A DNA stretch of 16,664 nt from Clostridiales bacterium. Its GTDB lineage: Bacteria; Bacillota; Clostridia; Christensenellales; Aristaeellaceae. Numbering within the stretch: position 1 is the first letter of the stretch; the number at the start of each line of letters is the position of its first letter. Shown piece by piece: positions 14,400-16,664 of the stretch. The notes beneath the pieces are model-generated. The model was not told where the DNA came from. It saw nothing but the letters and a program-made list of their open reading frames with translations, and ran no database searches. The position numbers and the translations under genes were made by a program. The DNA lies in contig SFGO01000054.1 in assembly GCA_004556545.1 (NCBI GenBank), forward strand, positions 1 through 16,664. Direction: 5' to 3'.

Positions 14400-14405
14400 T
14401 CTCCT

Positions 14406-14434
14406 ATCTTACCACAGAAGAGAATGAAAGTCAA
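14406..14434 (-). promoter_or_regulatory. Promoter of the antisense RNA
   Basis: On the minus strand TTGACT (14434-14429), a 17-nt spacer and TAAGAT (14411-14406) give a near-consensus promoter pointing into the micro-ORF. No minus-strand coding gene with a ribosome-binding site follows it. Confidence 0.65.
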
Positions 14435-14440
14435 CGGGAC

Positions 14441-14480
14441 GGAAGAGAATGGAAGAGGCCGGAAGAGAATGGAAGAGGCC
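14441..14480. repeat. Two tandem copies of a 20-bp repeat
   Basis: GGAAGAGAATGGAAGAGGCC occurs twice in direct tandem (14441-14460 and 14461-14480), with a partial third start (GGAAGACGG) after it. It lies immediately upstream of the antisense promoter. Each unit itself contains two GGAAGAG half-units. Confidence 0.85.
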
Positions 14481-14670
14481 GGAAGACGGAGTTCAGATGC
14501 CTCAAGCCCGCTTGACTGAGCCAGCTCAGGTTCAGCAGCAAAACGAATTCGCACATTATGGCAGCCGCAGAAGGCACAGGGTGGACAAACGCCGCATGTG
14601 CGCCGCTCCGGGAATCCAGAAAAAATGAACGCCGGAACCATTTCAACCGGCGAGACGAGCGTTCCGTCCC
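14481..14670. other. Non-coding stretch with no recognised feature
   Basis: I see no credible gene here: no frame has both a ribosome-binding site and protein-like sequence. One small hairpin, CGCCGG (14630-14635) with CCGGCG (14647-14652), lies shortly before the next promoter and could end leftward or rightward transcription, but it has no U-tract. Confidence 0.5.
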
Positions 14671-14699
14671 TTGACGGAAGGCGGGGAAAATGTTACCAT
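14671..14699 (+). promoter_or_regulatory. Promoter of the mazF-yitT operon
   Basis: TTGACG (14671-14676), a 17-nt spacer and TACCAT (14694-14699). The predicted start at about 14706 lies about 189 nt before the MazF start codon. Confidence 0.6.
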
Positions 14700-14705
14700 A
14701 ACTCC

Positions 14706-14894
14706 AGCGCACTCCCGTTATCACACGCATAGAATGAAGAGGGCGGCATGGGCTTTCCAAGGGCTGAGAGCCGCGTGTTTTTTAGCGCGGAAAAGACGGC
14801 CGCAGGGAACAGCCGACGGCTGGCAGCCCTGCTGACGGCATTCGAACGCATCTCTGGCCCGGCTTGATTTTTGCCGCCCGGGAGAGTGAAATGC
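14706..14894 (+). other. Long structured leader of the mazF transcript
   Basis: The predicted 189-nt leader can form CCGCG (14771-14775) with CGCGG (14786-14790). It can also form a two-part hairpin, GCAGGG (14802-14807) with CCCTGC (14827-14832), enclosing CAGCC/GGCTG. It encodes no MazE-like antitoxin that I can find. A known riboswitch class is not recognised. Confidence 0.35.
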
Positions 14895-15275
14895 GTGAAA
14901 CGCGGAGATATTTATATGGCGCGGCTGGATCCCGTGGTGGGCAGCGAGCAGGGCGGATACCGGCCCGTACTGATCGTACAGAACGACCGGGGAAACCGAC
15001 GCGCGCCCACGGTGATCGCGGTTCCCCTGACGGCCAGCACCCGCAAGCCGCCCCTTCCGACGCATGTGCGGCTGGAAGCGGGGGAAGGCGGACTGCGGCA
15101 GCCGTCCATCGTGCTGTGCGAGCAGCTTCGCACGTTGGAAAAAACAAGGCTGGACCGGCGGCTGGGCAGACTTTCATCGAAACGAATGGAAAACGTGGAG
15201 GAAGCCCTGCGCCATTCGCTGGATATGCATCCCTGCGGCATTTCGCAGGAAGAAAGAGAGGAATCAAACCCATGA
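14895..15275 (+). CDS. mazF: MazF/PemK-family endoribonuclease toxin
   Basis: This 126-aa protein belongs to the MazF family, which cleaves single-stranded mRNA at short specific sequences and so blocks translation. The N-terminus VKRGDIYMARLDPVVGSEQG, then GYRPVLIVQND, is nearly the family consensus. The catalytic residues known from Bacillus subtilis MazF (R25 and T48) correspond to R23 in GYRPV and T46 in VPLTAS here. The GTG start at 14895 is chosen because it matches the family N-terminus and has GGGAGAG 8 nt upstream; an ATG at 14871 would add eight residues without support. No antitoxin gene lies upstream, where MazE (NdoAI) normally sits. The stop overlaps the ATG of the yitT-like gene (ATGA), so translation of the two is coupled. 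Confidence 0.93.
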   Translation: MKRGDIYMARLDPVVGSEQGGYRPVLIVQNDRGNRRAPTVIAVPLTASTRKPPLPTHVRLEAGEGGLRQPSIVLCEQLRTLEKTRLDRRLGRLSSKRMENVEEALRHSLDMHPCGISQEEREESNP

Positions 15276-16120
15276 AGCATTGGTTCACCAAAGAACGGAT
15301 TACCGCCTGGGGACAGATCCTGCTGGGCTGTCTGGTGGGTGCCATGGCGTACCCCTGGTTTCTGGTGCCCAACCACATCGCTCCCGGCGGCGTGACCGGT
15401 CTGGCGACCGTGCTGAACTATCTTTTCGGCTGGCCGGTGGGTACGGCGAGCCTGCTGATGAACGTACCGCTCTTCCTGATCGGCTACCGCTCCATGGGCC
15501 GTACCTTTGCGGTGCGGTCCTTGGGCGCGACGATTATTTTCTCTCTTTTGATCGACTTTCTGCCCCTTCAGCCCATGACTCACGACCCGCTGCTGGGCTC
15601 GCTTTTCGGCGGCGTGCTGCTGGGCGTGGGGCTGGGCTTTGTCATCAAGGGCGGAGCTACCACCGGCGGCACGGACATGGCCGCCCGGGTGCTGCATCAG
15701 AGGATTCCTCATCTTTCGGTGGGCCTGATTCTGTTCATCATTGACTGTATCGTGGTCGTACTGGCCGGTTTCAAGATTCAGGCGGAATATGCGCTGTACG
15801 CCTTTATCTGCTTATATTCTTCTTCCAAGCTCATCGACGTGGTCATGAACGGTCTGACAACGGAAAAAGCCTGCTTTATCAACTCCCTGCAGGGTGAGGA
15901 GATCAAGCAGGCGCTAATGGATGAGATCGGGCGCGGCGTGACTATGCTGGACGCCAAGGGCGGATTCAGCGGGCAGGAGCGCCCGGTGGTGCTATGCGTG
16001 GTCAGCGCTCAGGAGCTGGGACGGCTGAAGAGTATCGTTCATCGGATGGATCCGCAGGCGTTTGTGTTTATCAGCGACGCTCACGAGGTGCTGGGGGAAG
16101 GGTTTAAGCCGATGGAGTAG
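15272..16120 (+). CDS. YitT-family membrane protein (DUF161 + C-terminal DUF2179)
   Basis: This 282-aa protein has the complete layout of the YitT family. Five or six hydrophobic segments lie at about 12-33, 38-52, 56-71, 84-100, 108-126 and 150-185. They include the conserved GGVTGLATVLNYLFGWPVG (39-57) and KGGATTGGTDMAARVL (126-141). A soluble C-terminal domain (about 198-278) follows with GRGVTMLDAKGGFSGQ (220-235). The biochemical role of the family is not settled; members are membrane proteins of many Bacillota, some thought to transport or export small molecules. The ATG overlaps the mazF stop by 4 bp, and a GAGAGGAA sequence precedes it. The gene is followed by a clear terminator. Confidence 0.93.
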   Translation: MKHWFTKERITAWGQILLGCLVGAMAYPWFLVPNHIAPGGVTGLATVLNYLFGWPVGTASLLMNVPLFLIGYRSMGRTFAVRSLGATIIFSLLIDFLPLQPMTHDPLLGSLFGGVLLGVGLGFVIKGGATTGGTDMAARVLHQRIPHLSVGLILFIIDCIVVVLAGFKIQAEYALYAFICLYSSSKLIDVVMNGLTTEKACFINSLQGEEIKQALMDEIGRGVTMLDAKGGFSGQERPVVLCVVSAQELGRLKSIVHRMDPQAFVFISDAHEVLGEGFKPME

Positions 16121-16147
16121 GGAAAAGGAAAAAGGAAAAGGGTTTTG

Positions 16148-16178
16148 ACACCGGCGGGGAAAACCTGCCGGTGTTTTT
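16148..16178 (+). terminator. Intrinsic terminator of the mazF-yitT operon
   Basis: ACACCGGC (16148-16155) pairs with GCCGGTGT (16167-16174); three further inner pairs bring the stem to 11 bp. T5 follows (16174-16178). It lies 27 bp past the yitT-like stop, after a GGAAAA-repeat purine stretch. Confidence 0.92.
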
Positions 16179-16240
16179 ATGCGGGGGAAGGTCGCACCGA
16201 CTTCGGCGCGGGAGAAGGGCTTGCAGGCTTATGGGGCGCG

Positions 16241-16627
16241 CTATTGCTTCGGATGGCGATCCGAAGGGGTGCAGGGGGGAACGGAGGGAAGCGGGTATCC
16301 AGTGGATACAACCGCCGAAGGCGGTTAGCGACCCGGAGTTCAGGTAAACAACAAGCGGAGCGCACGGCAGTGCGAACCGCACCGATTTTTTGCCCCGAGG
16401 AAAGCCCCCAACGCGCCCGTTGGCGCATACCCTTGCCTTGTGGATACGTCGGCTCCCCGAAGGGGTGCAGGGGGCGAGCGGAAAGCCCCCTGCTCGCTCC
16501 GCAGAGCGAAACCTCTGCCGAAGAAATTCCCCTTGGTGGGGCTTGACGCGCCGACTCCGGCGCGAAGTGGGACTTGCCGTCCCAAGGGGCGCTCACACTT
16601 TTCTTTCGGTGGCGAAAGAAAAGTGTG
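16241..16627. repeat. Gene-free cluster of perfect hairpins and an 18-bp direct repeat
   Basis: No credible gene is present from 16179 to the end. Instead there is a run of perfect inverted repeats: TTCGGAT/ATCCGAA (16248-16265), GTATCC/GGATAC (16295-16309), AACCGCC/GGCGGTT (16310-16326), GCAGGGGGC/GCCCCCTGC (16467-16493) and GCAGAG/CTCTGC (16501-16518). The last is a 15-bp hairpin, CACACTTTTCTTTCG / CGAAAGAAAAGTGTG, with loop GTGG (16594-16627). CCGAAGGGGTGCAGGGGG is repeated directly at 16261-16278 and 16457-16474. This looks like dispersed intergenic repeat material, but other copies cannot be seen in this window. Confidence 0.6.
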
Positions 16628-16664
16628 CAAAAGAAAGCCAGCGGCACGGCGACTCCGGGAAAAA

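Larger units (their letters stand above)
14180..14404. repeat. Imperfect 16-bp inverted repeat flanking the micro-ORF
   Basis: GGAGAGCGGATAGGCT (14180-14195) is the reverse complement of AGCCTTTCCGCTCTCC (14389-14404) at 15 of 16 positions. In the sense transcript these are the 5' leader and the 3' end and could pair over the whole ORF. The ATAGGCT part (14189-14195) can instead pair perfectly with AGCCTAT at 14238-14244, which covers the start codon. Confidence 0.8.

Noticed and set aside
14755..14790. A thiamine pyrophosphate riboswitch suggested by GGCTGAGAG in the mazF leader
   Set aside because: The other conserved riboswitch blocks (the CTGATC and GGGAA-type segments) are missing, and the downstream genes have no link to thiamine.
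16241..16627. A CRISPR array in the terminal repeat region
   Set aside because: The repeats differ from one another, spacing is irregular, and no cas gene is present.
16177..16647. Minus-strand open frames across the terminal hairpin cluster
   Set aside because: They read through several perfect hairpins, lack ribosome-binding sites and have Pro/Arg/Ser-rich sequence without any domain.

Overview
The window looks like a chromosomal segment of an anaerobic, gut-type Bacillota (Clostridia-like) bacterium. Supporting signs are strong GGAGG-type ribosome-binding sites, LplABC/YtcQP-type sugar transport genes, a YitT-family membrane protein, a MazF toxin, and promoters of the TTGACA-17-TATAAT type. 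Most of the sequence is GC-rich; the first ~1.4 kb is visibly AT-richer. No species can be assigned from sequence alone.

Layout. (1) 1-1400: the 3' end of a DNA methyltransferase subunit and a complete two-domain specificity (S) subunit of a restriction-modification system. A G8 tract sits exactly at the junction of the two halves of the S gene. (2) 1430-1938, minus strand: prophage relics, namely a head-tail adaptor gene and the last 59 codons of a large terminase, cut off next to a tRNA promoter. (3) 1956-2183: tRNA-Arg(CCG) with its own promoter and terminator, then a 14-bp palindrome. (4) 2217-6583, minus strand: a GH36 alpha-galactosidase and a clan GH-A glycoside hydrolase, each with its own promoter. 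(5) 6843-10488, plus strand: two sugar ABC permeases and a secreted solute-binding protein, divergent from the hydrolases. (6) 10666-12726: a membrane-anchored AraC-type regulator with an extracellular sensor region. (7) 12840-13919: a secreted SH3-domain protein, closed by a 19-bp-stem terminator. (8) 14119-14434: a compact locus with a 45-aa ORF and a convergent antisense RNA of about 78 nt. (9) 14671-16178: a promoter and long structured leader, then mazF overlapping a yitT-like gene by 4 bp, then a terminator. (10) 16241-16627: a gene-free run of perfect hairpins and a direct repeat.

How the parts work together. Regions 4-6 form a galactoside utilisation locus. The binding protein and permeases import an oligosaccharide (the ATPase is not encoded here), the two hydrolases degrade it, and the sensor-regulator probably controls both divergent units. 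A similar 26-29 bp element lies upstream of the alpha-galactosidase promoter and the transporter promoter and is an operator candidate.

The most unusual item is the 14.1-14.4 kb locus. A perfect sense promoter and ribosome-binding site drive a Thr/Val-rich micro-ORF. An opposing promoter drives a short antisense RNA that ends at an intrinsic terminator inside the ORF. The mRNA 5' segment can pair either with its own start-codon region or with its 3' end. This is the architecture of type I toxin-antitoxin loci, but the peptide is not the usual single membrane helix. The second notable item is the G8 tract in the S subunit, where a shift of one base either way meets a stop within a few codons.
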